NCBI RefSeq assembly: GCF_027596085.1
Contig: NC_072449.1
Span: forward strand, 21,016,334 to 21,080,333
DNA from: Anoplopoma fimbria
Taxonomy: Eukaryota > Chordata > Actinopteri > Perciformes > Anoplopomatidae
Direction: 5' to 3'
Length of the DNA stretch: 64,000 nt
Of the stretch, positions 41,581 through 54,800 are shown piece by piece. The notes beneath the pieces were generated by a model. It saw only the letters and a list, made by a program, of their open reading frames with translations. It was not told the origin of the DNA and did not search any database. The position numbers and the translations under genes were made by a program. The stretch's first letter is position 1. Every line of letters begins with the position of its first letter.

Positions 41581-44500
41581 TATTACTTATATAACTTTAC
41601 GTTAGACTTAAGCTCTTTATTCAACAAAGTAAGTATGGAAATAGAATGACATCTCTACTATTATAATAGAAGAATATTATTATGTCATTGCTCATGAATA
41701 TGACTTCTCCTGCATTTCATTTTATGGAATTTGTGCCCATTGAATTGCTCACCATTATGTCCTTACAACAGTTTTTGTGTGCAATGATCTTTATGCATGC
41801 CTTTTGAGTTATTGAGGTATTGTCTTAAGATTCCATAGATTCCCATTATGCGTTTACTGTTCACTGTACTTCAAATAATAAGCTCCACAGGGGCTTATAG
41901 CAATATCATCTTCAGATTGTCATTCACAAGATACAACGCGGTCAATACTTCATTTATATTTCTATGAAGTAGCTTTTGAACAAATGCTTGGTGTGTTTTA
42001 TTGATCTCAGGAACAGAGCTGATCAATGAGGGCAGTTTATTGACTCTGGAAGCAGTTGATTGCACTAAGACCACTGGATCCACAGCCTAGATTATTGTGT
42101 GTACCTACTGCATGACACCTTATTGTCTTTATGCAAATAGTCATTAATAGGGGAAAACATGGGCTGAAATATGTACTTGTGATTTCATCCAACAATGTGC
42201 TGTGACAGGAATGTTTGGGCCTGGGGGAAATGCTCACTCAAATCTGAAAAATGACACCTATAAAACATCATAAAGTGTAAATTAAAGCATCTGCACCCAT
42301 TTTTCTCATGACTGTCTTGCTATTTTTCTATCTCTCTTCCTCTCTAAATATGCCCTCTACTGGTTATTGGTGTAAATATTTCAGTTAGATGGGTAATACT
42401 ATATTTCTACACATCCTGCTAATCTATCAAGATATGTAATCCAAATAGAAAGCCACTGTAACAGGTCTGTTAGAGCAATGCACCATGGGGTCTTCCACAT
42501 CTACTGTCAGGAAGTTAAAAACACAGCCATCACCTCCAGCTTTGATCTAATTCTGTTTTCCTCCATGCATGCCCAGTAGTGCATGTCTCAATGCCACATC
42601 TACTGCAACATGGCACACATGATGACATCATCATCCCGGGGCAAACAGCCAATGAGGACACACGGGGGGGCAGTCAATCTCGGGTCATTGCAATAATGCT
42701 GGCCAATCAGCACATGGCAAAAGGCTCGTAACCATGGCGATTAGCCTGGGTTCAAATACGTGTGTATGTGTGGCAGATGCCCCCTGTGTTGGTTCCTTAT
42801 GCACTTGTGTACATAGATGGGCCCGCTGGAGTAATCCTACACTGTGGGTGGGCATATGCATGAAGGGGCACAGAGATGTCATCACTGGACGCTGAGGTGA
42901 TCTCACATACGATAACGAGCTGTTGTCCTAGTTTTGCTAACATATGGCTCATGCATTCATAATGCGATCCGTACATGTATTAGACATGCTTCTTCTCCAG
43001 CTTCTCGTTTGTAACTCACTCTTTTTTTCTGAGCCCTTGTAACTTAGCTATGGTAATTACAGTCGTTGGCTCTCCTCTGCATTGTTCTCGGAGAGGATGG
43101 ATGAGGAGACGTGTGGGTGGCAGTGAAGGGTGAGGGGAGGGAAGGCAAGGACAGCGAAGCAAACAGCACTGTTGAGTAGGAGAAGTACAATGGGTTGTGA
43201 GTCAGAGGAACAAGAGGAGAGAGGAACGAGAGAGAGAGATAGGTATGCTGAGAAAAGGTCAATGTGGAGGGCTTTTCAGAAAAATAAAAATAAAATGCCA
43301 GAAGACGAGAAAAGCTCAGGAATGTTGTGTTCATACTATCTCTCTGTTTCATGGCTTTAATGTTGATATCTGGCTAGACTCCAGCAGGTGACTCACCATG
43401 AACAGAGGAGAGAGAGTGGGGGCGCTACTCAACCGAGGCTCAACATGAAAACGTATCAAACAATATACAGCAATGCATTTCTCCTCCTATAATGCATTTA
43501 TTTGTATCTTAATTTATTTGTCTCTCCTGCTTCCCTATTCACTGTTTTTTTTTGCCACACCATTATCTCGATGAGGAATCTTCTGACCCCTGCATTCCTG
43601 ACTCCCAAGACTACACACAGTGTTGTTATTCCCATTGTTTGTGACTGAATTATATGCTACACTGCTTTGCACACCCAGCAGGAGAAACACACACCACAGT
43701 CAAACAAGCTGTTTATATGCAGAGCTCGGACTTCAACATCTTTCCAACATCTTCTGTGTGTTTTGCTTTCAGCTCTCATCTCACATGTTATCCAACACAG
43801 ATTCAGTTCTGTCTATCAGATGAGCAAATTCTGGCTGTCCAATATCAGGGCTGACTACAATACCATCCAGATCAAATGGTGTCACACATTAGCCTTTAGC
43901 AAGAGCTTTACTCATGTATTTGCATTAATGGTTTGATGGTAGTCCTTGTTATGTATTCTGTAGGAGGCATACGCCTTGAGGAAAGTATAACCATGCAGAT
44001 AGTTTTTTAGATATCCAAAATGGCCCCTATAAACACGTTTGACGGTGTGTTTTGTTTGTTACTGGTATGGCCTTTAATTGTGATTTTTCTCAATCCTGTG
44101 AGGATGTAATTCCATCCATCCTCTTTGTGCTGCGGCAGAAAAATACATAAATACCAGAAACAAATATCTCCAAAACCTCCCAGAAAACCAGTGATTATAT
44201 TGTCTTAGTTTGTTTGTTTTGGAATTTGGTTGAAATTAATTTTAAACAGTCTTTAACAAGTGAAAAACTGAGACAAATGCAAAACCCACACTTTACAGTT
44301 CCTATAAATTATTAAATGTAATGTGTACAAGGACAATCTTGAAGCAAGTTCACTTTCTTTGTAAACAAGTAGCCTATCCTAACCTAAAGTAGGTTCAATA
44401 GATCATGTATCTAAGATACCATTTCAAAACTTAACTCTCTTGATGTCTTTCCATTTGGGTCTGACCCCATTTACATATTGCACACAAAAGCAGAGGACAC

Positions 44501-47314
44501 TTTAAGTTAAACCCTGCAGGTAAGGCCACTTATATTCAAAGGAAAGGTGGCACTTTCTGTAATATACACTACATTATCATCATATCTTTTCTCTTTATTC
44601 TCTGTAGGATGAACTCAATGAACTCAAGTGAGTGTTATCATTGGAGCAGAGCTGCCTTAGAGAGGAAACCTGCAGGGAACACTGGACTATTGATAGAGGG
44701 TCAGCGGGGTATCTAGTTTATACATGGAGTATAGAGCGGAGATGACTCATTTAAAGATAAACTAGACAACTTAGATACGTATACTAGATGCCTTTGTATG
44801 AGTAAAAGTCAGAGGGAACACAATGGTAGATTTTTCTACGTCATTAACATTACTCCACCAGAAAAACTGGTTCATCTGCCCTGACCACAGAGGTTTAACT
44901 TCCTCTTTCCTAGCAGCTCATCATGTGAAAATGATGTGATTAAAGCCCTTATGTCAATACATCTCACCACCGTACTTCACAAACCACACTTCCTCAGTTA
45001 CTTACCTTATCAACAAGTCACTTACAGTTTTCAGTCCAATCATAACATTATTTTATTATTTCTTGGGCTGAAAACTAAGTCATTCACTTAATTTTCACAG
45101 CAATCAGAATCAGAATCCCCCAATGAGATGAATGGCTTTTTAAGGATCCTTTCTGTTCTATTGATCACATTAGTTGTTTTTTTCTACCAGGTTGTCCTGT
45201 CCCTTTCACTGCTTTCACCATAACTCTATTCAGTTTAACTTTGCTGCTCCAAATTGTCTTGACGCAGACTTTGTTCAGACAAGCAAAAGCCCACACAGAC
45301 AGACAAAGCTAATGCTCTTGCCTTATCAGTCTTTGATGTGTAGAAGAATAAAGACAGCTATCTGGAGAAGCTGAAGGTGTTATCTCAGTCTGTAAGAACT
45401 AAGCAGGCCTGCTCTGTAGCTTCTTTAAACGGTCCATTGGAGAAGATACCAATGCTTGCTCCTTAGATTTTCTACCATTTTCCCCTCTGTCTTCTTTTTT
45501 CCCCCCTATTGTTCCACTTCAATGATCCACAAAGAGCAAGTTTGTTTTTTTGCCCCCTGACAAAGCGGTGTGGTCAGAACGGTGTGGAAATTCACTGTTT
45601 CGCACGAGAAGTCTTCATCAGGGCGGATGTTCAATAGCTCAGGGGACTTGCTTTTGGGCCTTCCATTTGGAGGTGAGTGTCATGTCCGATGGCAGAGGAA
45701 CCAAAACAACATGAGGAAACATATAGCTCTTTGAAACAATACAACAGGAGAGTCTGCTGCACTTCCTCTATAGAACATAATAAGGATTGTCACACCACAC
45801 GGGGTTTGTATGACGAACATGAAACTATATGTGTGGTAATTAATTATGATAATTATGATAAATATTATAATTTGAGTTTTTCCTGATAAAAGCACCAAAA
45901 GTGTTTCTGGGGATGACATATATATTGCTGTGGATGTTTGAGGGAGTAATTGCTGCATACTGAAGTGATAATCATCAAGAAGGAAGAGGGCCATGCTATA
46001 ATAATAGGGTTTATTAATTGTTTTATTTTCTTATGTACAGAATGAAGCACTAATGATACACATCAAACAGTATGTTTTTGACCTGTGTTGTACTCCTAAT
46101 TAACATTTCCCTCCTCTCTACATCTTGGAAAATAAAAAAAATGATGTCATCTGACTGCAAGAACGAGCTGTGTAAAGATGTGTGTGATCTCTTCCTTGCT
46201 CTCTGTAATTGTGTCTGTATGCTTCTAATGTGGGTGACAGTTGTCTAATCCTGTGCTTTTGATTGCCTTTACACATATAATCTCTTCAACTCATTGACTG
46301 GATATTGTGTGACAAAAAAATGTTTATGGAAATTCAGAATAAATGTCATGGTCTGTCACCACAATGCAATCAGAGAGCAAAACTTGTGACAATCTATGAC
46401 TCATTTGCACTTAAATGAAACTTGTAAACTGCTTTGTAGAATGATATTTGACCCCTTATAGTCTCCGCTGTGCTGTCACATGAGTAGTGGTAAACATGAC
46501 AGTGGCGCCTCCTAGCGGTAAAATAGATGAAATACTGGTGCACAAGAGCCACGCGGTGGGGCACCATCCATACAACATAGCCCCCAATATGTCAGCCTGA
46601 TCCTTTATTTACTGTTCAGTTTTTTTTTAAAGTTAGCATCTACTTTTAAGTTGCTTTAGTTATTTGGTTTCTTTATGTTTTAGAAAATGAAAGAGTGTTA
46701 CTATATGTGTGGATTTAATGAGCAAATACTTTTGTCACACAAGATTTCGCAATCTCAATTTTTCAGTGAAGCATGAATTAACCACAGCCTCAAGTTCACA
46801 ACAGGTTTTTTTTTTTTTTTATTGGAGCGGAAATGAAAACTATAAATCCTTCCAGATAATCATCATTTACTTTTTTGATCTGACAATCAAAAAGACAAAG
46901 GGGATATTGTATGAATACTAGTCTATGAGAGGAACTTAAAGTAACATGCAGGCTGGTATCATTATTAAGACATGACTAGACAAACCATAAATATATATTG
47001 TTTTTGGGGGGAGAATAATAATATATATATATACATAATAAAGTGCTGCAGGGTGTTTTGTCATTAGTGTCAAAAAATTGGGAATGCTATTTTTTTCCTG
47101 CCTCTGCCCTCACTCCTGTTGACTGGCACTCACAAGTTAGCTACTTTGGGAAATATTTGTGAAATTGTCAAATATATATATTTTTTAATATGCTGCAATT
47201 GCGCCACAGAACACACGATGGCGCACAACAGCAACTGGTCAGTTTACTGCAGGTGTGTTAAAACCTATGATTAAAAAAAGTTGTTTTCCGAAAATACCTG
47301 GACAATGTAGCTAC

Positions 47315-47315
<1 letters not shown>
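41581..47315. other. Intergenic sequence, nothing certain
   Basis: No gene supported. A poly(T) tract lies at 46806-46820. A stretch at about 45,560-45,625 (minus strand GATGAAGACTTCTCGTGCGA) resembles the 'GATGAAGR...CGAAAC' end of dispersed fish repeats but is too short to classify. Confidence 0.4.

Positions 47316-47395
<80 letters not shown>
47316..47395. repeat. (AT)n microsatellite
   Basis: An AT dinucleotide tract of about 70 pure bases with an imperfect end, in very AT-rich DNA. Confidence 0.95.
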
Positions 47396-47730
47396 GTATG
47401 TTTGTATATATATACTCAACGGTATATGAAAATATTAACAAGATCGTTTAAACGCTTAAATAAATAAGTAATAAATAAATTATCAAACGTAAATAAAATA
47501 AAGTGAAAATAAAAAAAATCATAGAAAATATATAAAATGATCAATATTCACTATGGGATACAGGAACAATAATTAAATAAAGTATAACATTGTACGTTCA
47601 CTTTTTTTTTATATCAGGGTTAATATAACTATGGAAATTGAATTAAACTAGAATAATACAACAACTTGGGAAGGACTTAGATCATCATGTCATGTCATTG
47701 TGAAGCTTTATCAAAATAAGTGGACGCCTC
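47396..47730. other. AT-rich sequence upstream of the ARHGEF26 promoter
   Basis: Nothing recognisable: AT-rich spacer with TAAATAA-type simple sequence between the AT microsatellite and the candidate promoter. Confidence 0.5.
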
Positions 47731-47880
47731 ACATCCAATCAAACTATAACCACGCCTCCAAGTACTCCCGGAGGTGAGTTTCTGTGAATTTGGGAGTTCT
47801 GCTCTTGTCTTACTTCTGTTCAGCTCCCCTCCCTCCCTCCTCCTCCTCCTCCCTCTTGTCCTCCCTCCTCCTCCTCCTCC
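47731..47880 (+). promoter_or_regulatory. Candidate ARHGEF26 promoter
   Basis: A CCAAT box lies at 47735-47739 and a KLF/SP-like CCACGCCTCC at 47750-47759. They are followed by a polypyrimidine CT/CCT tract (about 47,825-47,886) just before GC-richer sequence. No TATA box is at a convincing distance. The position, just upstream of a good 5'-UTR splice donor, supports the call. The exact start of transcription is unknown. Confidence 0.4.
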
Positions 47881-47956
47881 TCCTCATAGAAACTGTGCAG
47901 CTCAGTGAGAGCAGCGCTTCAGACGCGCTCACTGCTGCGCTCAAGACTTTCCAGAC

Positions 47957-47998
<42 letters not shown>

Positions 47999-48176
47999 AC
48001 ACATATACTTCTCAGTGACTTTGCGGCTCCAACTTTGGGTTTCACAAACTTCATTCGGTTTCGATATCATGCTGGATTAAGCCCACTGAACGTTGTTGTT
48101 GTTCGGCCGGAGAAAGTTTGTTTTACGACAGTGCAGGTACAATGAGCGCATTCTGCAGCAGATCCGCTGATTAGAG
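47880..48176 (+). other. ARHGEF26: Candidate non-coding first exon of ARHGEF26 (5' UTR)
   Basis: A strong donor, TTAGAG|GTGAGT, ends the exon at 48176. The matching acceptor is a long pyrimidine tract ending TTTACTCTCAG at 48705, so exon 2 starts at 48706 with 95 nt of leader before the ATG. The exon includes a CA microsatellite (47960-47999). The left limit is a guess because the transcription start cannot be read from sequence. The exon contains ATGs, so it is unlikely to be a simple leader without upstream reading frames. Confidence 0.4.
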
Positions 48177-48800
48177 GTGAGTTGAACACTGGTTGAACCC
48201 AGCACTGCGGTCAATCAACGCAACGAACCCACTTTCTTCTCCAGCTGAATCTCTCTGTTATGCACTGGGGAAAAAAAAAAAAAAGAAAGTACCATGCATA
48301 TTTATACAGTGATGTTTATACACACGAACAGAAGTTCGAAGTTCGGAGCGTTTAAGTAATTAAGGAGATACAAAAAACCAACAACAACAACAACAATACG
48401 CTCTAAGCTTACTGTTGCCGCATACAATTGTTTCTCTTTTGGGATATCACAGTGATTGCTCACATCTAACAATATCCTGTCGGCTTTGTTCTTGTAATAA
48501 GGGCATTCCACCACAGTGAACATATACAAAGGGATTATCAGCTGTCTTCACTGGCCTGGCTTCTGTTTTGCGCTGTTCAAAAAAACCTTTTCACTCATGT
48601 GTTGAAGTTTAGCTTCCAGTATCTGCACTGAATCCCTGTTAATGAGTAAACCTCGTGGAAATTGGACACTGAACTTAAGCTCCTCTTCTTTTTGTTTACT
48701 CTCAGGGGTGAGATCCGCTTTCCACAGGACTGCAGTGTTTGCACTGTGACCTGTAGGTTTGGACACAGATAGTGAAGGGGGTCACAGACAATCCAGCACC

Positions 48801-50315
48801 ATGGATATCGGCAACGATGTGGATCTGTCCAATAAAAACATCACCCCGTTGTGGAGACGCCGCTCAGACAATAGTAAAAAACCCCAGGACTCAAGCCATC
48901 CTAAATCACGACCCCTCAGTTACCACATGAGCGGGGTTGTGGCGACGGACTTCCCTGTGGAGGACAACAAGAGTTCCTTATCCTTGAGCCAACCTGCTGA
49001 GAGGCCGGTGGTCGCTTCCCAGAGTTGGGGCAAGAACACTGTGGTGTTGAAGCACGTTCTGCACAAACCCTCCAGGAAAACCCGAGTTGTCCGAAGCATT
49101 AGCATCGGGCACTTCTCCAACGGACTCTTCTCACTCTCTAAGTTTAGGTCTGAGGGTAGCAAATCCGCCTCACTGGACAATAGAGTGTGTAATGGAGACA
49201 GGCAGAAAAACGGTAATGGAGTGACAGTATGGCAGGAAAAGCATCTCAAGGACCCCCAGAAACGGATGTCCAACCCGTTCAGCATGAGCTCACGGAAAGA
49301 CCAGAAAGCCTTCGGGATGAGTTCATCCTCATCTGAAGCGGTTCTTAACTCCTCTCCTGTCCTGTCTCCACGCTCCCCTAACAACAACAACTACAACTCC
49401 CAAGAACTCTCCTCCCTTTCGTCCGCATCCAGCCCTTCTCCTCCAGCGCGGCTTACCCCCACCCCCTCCCACAGCTCCACCTCCAGCATCCCCTCCCTCT
49501 CTTCCCTTACCTCCTCGGACCCCCCGACCCCGCGCTCCCCGTCGCCAGCAGACAGAGGACAGGCGCCCCTTAGACCGTCCTCATTCTCCTCTGCCTCCTC
49601 ACAGGACACCAGGCATGTGTCTTCCTCTTCTTCCATCTCCTCCACCTCACCTTCTCCCTCGCTATCCCCATCTATCTCTCCCTCCCCCTCCATCGTCCTC
49701 AGCACCCACAGCCCCGCTGCCCTGAAGATGGGCACCCAGCAGCTCATTCCCAAGGGTTTAGCGTCCGATATTCGGCAGAGCAAGGCGCCTCCCTCTGAGC
49801 CCCAAGGCCAAGGTTTAACAGGTCTGCTGGGGGTGGATCATTCCAAGCGGGCGTTGAAAGCCCTCAGCATGGTAGAAACAGGAACCTACTTTTCCACAGG
49901 AGGGGGTCGTGCTGATGGGACGGATGGGGAAACGGAGAGTTCGGGGACGCTAAAAAGAACCCTGAGGAGTACTTCCTATAGGAGGGCAGTTGTGAGCGGA
50001 GTAGACTTAGAGGTCCCATCGGTAGATCCCAAGGCCCATCGGTTGTCCGAACCTGTCATCAGATGGCCTGATGAGGATAAGACAGACTCACCAGTCAGCC
50101 CAGCAAGTCCTGGCGCTGCAAGCCTCACTAGCCCCGGAACTGCAAAGCCCACCAGCCCTGGGACACCCAAACTAGCAAGCCCTCGGACACCCAAACTAGC
50201 AAGCCCTCGGACACCCAAACTAGCAAGCCCTGGGACACCCAAACTAGCCATCCACAGGATTTCAAAGCCTACTAGCCCTGGGACTGAAAAGCCTACCAGC
50301 ACGGGGAAAAACAAG
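48801..50315 (+). CDS. ARHGEF26: ARHGEF26 coding exon 1: N-terminal disordered region
   Basis: Encodes residues 1-505. The ATG has a near-ideal Kozak context (CAGCACCATGG), and an in-frame TGA at 48747-48749 lies just upstream, so this is the start. It opens with ITPLWRRRS (14-22), the conserved N-terminal signature. A basic region around [20 protein letters not shown] and a long Ser/Pro-rich stretch (about 174-325) follow, then four 8-residue repeats (452-483). The donor AACAAG|GTGGGT ends the exon in phase 0. No folded domain is visible. If intron 1 is not removed, 16 extra codons lead to a TGA at 50364-50366. Confidence 0.93.
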
Positions 50316-51769
50316 GTGGGTGCACTAGCAACAAACACTGTTGCTCTTAAAGAAAAAAGGGTTTGAAATGTCCCACAATATAACAAAAAAAAAACCACCA
50401 TATGGGAGCAGGAGCTATTAGGAGGTTACCAAATAAAGCTATTATTTTAAAAATACTTTTAACCATAATGCGGTTCGAGGCAGATTGAGTAGAATTTTCC
50501 TAAAAACAATGTAGAGCTTTATAATAATATAATCCTTCTCAATCATCACTTATTACCTCTAGAAGTGTTAGGCTGTATCCATGTCTGAATGACCCCGTCC
50601 TCTGGCTGTACCTTTGGGACCTTTGTGGTCATCAACCTCTATAAAAACATAGCGTCCAGGTGCTGAAAAAATGCAAATATAGATAGGCAAAACCCAAGCG
50701 GACAAAGCTGACAAACCAAAGGTGAATCTGTGAGGTTGGCTTTCACCCGACAAATCCTACTCATTGTGCCTTTAAGGACTAGTTTGCTATTTCGTACATG
50801 TTTGGGTTGACTTTCTGTTGCTTATATAGAGTATGTTTTGGCATACCAGACCAGCTCTATACAACAAGTTTTAGAGAAGTTAATGCAGCAAAAAAAAATC
50901 AATGTTAGCTTTCATGTGCAAAGCAAATGCTTGTTGCTGAACTATCAATGCACACGTACAGCCCTGTAGATAGTTAGTTTTTTTTCTCCTTCATGTTAAA
51001 ACCGATTAAGATTTCTTGACTCAATGAATCATAATCCATCTGATGGGTTTATATTTGCTCGTGCACAAAGTATTGTGGGGTAAAGTCCAAATTGTAAAAT
51101 GACAACACAGACTGAGTATTGTGGGACAAACTTAGCAGCAGGTCAGACGAGGCTCTACAAGGAAACAATTAATGTGGTTGTTGGGAGACATGACGTAATA
51201 TGACGCCATGCACACACATACACACTTATGCACACAAGGGCTATGTTATTAGGCAGGGGTCAATGAAGGAGGTCAGCAGAAAGAGCACAGGCAGGTCACG
51301 CACAGGTGATAAAGATTTAATTTAAGCATTTGTGTGTGGGCCTGCCTGGCCCCTCAGAGTTTGTCCAAGTCATGAAAACTGTGTTGCTTTGTTTGTTTTT
51401 TTCAGAGTCCAGACAAGAAGAAAGTTTTAACCACTCAGCTGACGTTCGACGGTGAGGGTGAGAAAACCAATCTGTCTTGTTTCCACCACACTTTCTCCTT
51501 CATTTTTCTACTTTAATATTTTTTTGCCTTTCTGTCTCTCTTAACCGAAACACATCTTCCTTCTTTTAAGCGTCAATATGATGGATCTTTTCTGTCAAAA
51601 AAAAAATGTCTGTTTCAGAAGAGGAGCTTTACCAGAACTACCAGGAGAAGGCCTTGCATAATGACTCAGATGAGGATGCTGATTCCAGAGAACCCAAACC
51701 TGATAACGGCATTGTGGTGCAGTACAGACCTATACGCACCTCCTGGTGCCAGCTCAGTGTGGTGAGACA

Positions 51770-51849
<80 letters not shown>

Positions 51850-54800
51850 CCATTCTTCTCATAGCATTCTCACTTGTCCTCTACGTCCAGTACGTAGACG
51901 AACATACAGTATGCACACAGTGCTCTAGCTATGGAGTCTTGGAATGCTAGTGCTCCCAAGAATGCTGTCATATCCAGTTTGGCGCCAGTCCATACCCATC
52001 CTCCCACTGTTTCGGCCCTCCTCTACCCCTCACTCTGTTTATCAGGGAGTGCAGGAGCATTTCTTTGAGGACTTGTGGCTGGCATGGAGGCAGACAGTCG
52101 GCCAGACCCACAGGAAGTCTTGCAAGCACTGGTGGGCCTAATGCCAGTGTGTTGGCAAACTCTACATATTCGTCAGACTGCAAATATGCTTAAAATGTTG
52201 CCTCTACAGGGAAGTGCGGTTGCTCTGCATTACGTAATATAGTTTGGGATTGGAATGAAGAGATAGAGGAAGGGGATAAGCTAATTTAGTTTTCTACTAA
52301 GGCATTCCCATCTGTTTGTTTACTTCTTGAGAAAGGAAAGTGCGGGAGTGAAAACAGGCGAGGGCGTAGGAGGAGGCAATTAGGATTAGTTCTGAAATTG
52401 CTGAGCTGAGAATAATACGCACTCAGACTCAAATTAATGGGAGATTGGATTTAAAGTCGTTAGCATTCGGAAAATGTCGTGTGTCCATTTTGTTCTTGTG
52501 TATACCAGTAAGACACAGGGGTGAAGTAGGTCAACGTTACAATGCTGACCAGGACTCTCTTCTCCCTTCACAGCTGCTTTACAGCTGTGGGTCTGTTGCC
52601 GTGAATTTATCTGGCCAGACAGTACATGATTTAACGCTGCAGGATCTTTTTACATTCTGTTTGAAATGCTGCCATGACACTTACATTGTCCTGGTGTGTC
52701 AGTAATTAAGTTTAGTTCCAGTGAAGCTGAGAACCAGATCTACAAGTTTTCATTGTGGGAGACTTGCCTTTCCAACAAGTCTCATCTCACTCGTCTCCTC
52801 CCTTCTCTTCCTATCAACCTGGCACCTCTCGTCATTTAGGGTTTGATGAAATGTCACATGCCTGGATTTACACATTTCCAGGAATCACCCTGTGTAGCTT
52901 CAGGTGGGTGGAGCTTCACTGGAGCAAAGATACAGGAATTGAAGCTTTAAAAAAAGGGCTTGTAATTAGTTATAAAATAATGAGACCTAGTAGAATGTAT
53001 TTCAGTCACGCCCAGTGAAACTGCAAAACAGGGCAAGGTTCAGTTGGCATGACAGGGTGCTTGGTGGCTCCCTCATTGAAACCAAACAGCCTTTTATTGG
53101 AAGCTGATTTTGCTGATATGGTGTTGAAGGTTTGGCAGAAGGGAAGTGTGTGTGTGACAGGAGTACAAAAAAAGAACCACAAGAGATGTTTACTCTGTTG
53201 TGGGTTGTTCAAAACAGTATGAAAAGCTAGTGGAAAGATGGGCTCTTTGGATTTCTGCCTATATGTGCCCCAGGTCATATTGGTTATATGTGGTGGAACA
53301 GCATACAGATGCTTGTTTTTAACTCAACCTTACCTTTTAGCCACTGGCTGATTAATTCAATAGCACTCCACACCCAGTTCATTCCAAAAGATTGCTTTGC
53401 TTCAATCTTATTCAAATATTTCTGGACCAAATCTCACCAACCACATAACCACACAAACACACACTTTCCTTTTTACTGTATGTGTTCGGCCAAATTACGT
53501 TTTTCCCCAAGAGTTTTTCTTGTTTTCAATAAATTCCCTATTTAGATCTTTCTGTTCACATTTTCTACAACAACTTCATTGCCTCTCTATTCAGTGTGGT
53601 ATGCAAAGTGCTCCTGTCTTTGTGTGTGAGGACAACAGTGGCACACAAATGCGCGCACACACATGTGCACACACCCGTGCTACAAATGCAAAGGGGCCCT
53701 GACCTGAAAATACCCCAGAGAAGTCAAACAACTGTGACTTTGTATTTGAAATCTTTCATGTTTTTCTTCTGTTTAGGTGAAGAAAAGTGGTCTTTCTGAG
53801 CTGATGAGTCAGGAGGAACGCAAAAGACAAGAGGTAGGATTCATGTTTTACACTTTGACGTCTGGGTTCAGAGTGAGAAAAATAAAATTTTGGGCTACTT
53901 GCATGCTTAGTTAAGAGTAACTAAGCACCAGGGGGGAGTATGGCTGTCCATTTGGTCTCTGTAAACTCCAAACCAATTAAAAAGCCAATAAAAGAGGACA
54001 GCAGGACACATGCATCATCATATCCTTAAAGCAGATGCTTTGTAAATGGGAGGACAGATGTTCCAATAGATATTTACCTGAATCCCTGTCACTTTAAGAA
54101 TGACAACTCAAATGAGTAGAAACCGTAAATTCAGAGCAAGCAAAGTCACTAATGGATGTATTAAACTGACTGTTATGAAATTAAATTGTTTCCTTCCTGT
54201 TGCTCTCCTGCGGCTCAATAGTCCATTTTTGAGGTGATCTCGTCGGAGCACTCTTACCTCCACAGTCTGGAGATCCTGATCCGTATGTTCAAGAACTCTG
54301 CAGAGCTCAGCGAGGCCATGACCAAGACTGAACACCACCACCTCTTCTCCAACATCACCGACGTCTGTGAGGCTAGCAAGAAGTAAGTGTGCGGTTGTGT
54401 TGTAATGTCCAGCTTTTGTAGACAGAATTATCATCAGTTGTATTATTGCTGTGTGTTGTCATGTTTGCATGTTTCTGGAACTTTTTTGGTGTCAAGGGGT
54501 GGTGGACTTACGATAGGTGTTGGTTAATATATGCTGGTTGGCATTTTTAAGCTGCTCTTACATGTTCCCAAACATCTATCAGTGTTTGTGGTTTCGGGTT
54601 TTGTTAATGACTTGGATGATTTCCTTATTTGACAGCAGTCGGTAGACCGCACTCATTTCATGAGGGGTGTGTCTGTAACCACTGTTTACTGTACGTCTAT
54701 TTATTCAGCCTGACGTTCTAGCTTCAATCAGAGTTGTTTCCAGTTGTGTCTTAGGAATTTTAGGTAGGCAGTGCTGAGCTGTTTTTTTTGTGGATGTGTG

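Noticed and set aside
41172..41649. 132- and 133-codon frames on opposite strands
   Set aside because: Both lie inside a dispersed retroelement tail found throughout fish genomes, so they are not host genes.
48920..49783. Two long minus-strand frames (156 and 130 codons) opposite ARHGEF26 exon 1
   Set aside because: They mirror the low-complexity Ser/Pro codons of the real exon, giving Glu-rich and Gly-rich products without motifs.
49976..50401. Minus-strand 141-codon frame with regular repeats
   Set aside because: Its repeats are the reverse reading of the SPxTPKLA coding repeat.
51606..51618. ATG just upstream of ARHGEF26 exon 3 as a start codon
   Set aside because: It lies in the intron, inside the pyrimidine tract and acceptor of exon 3.
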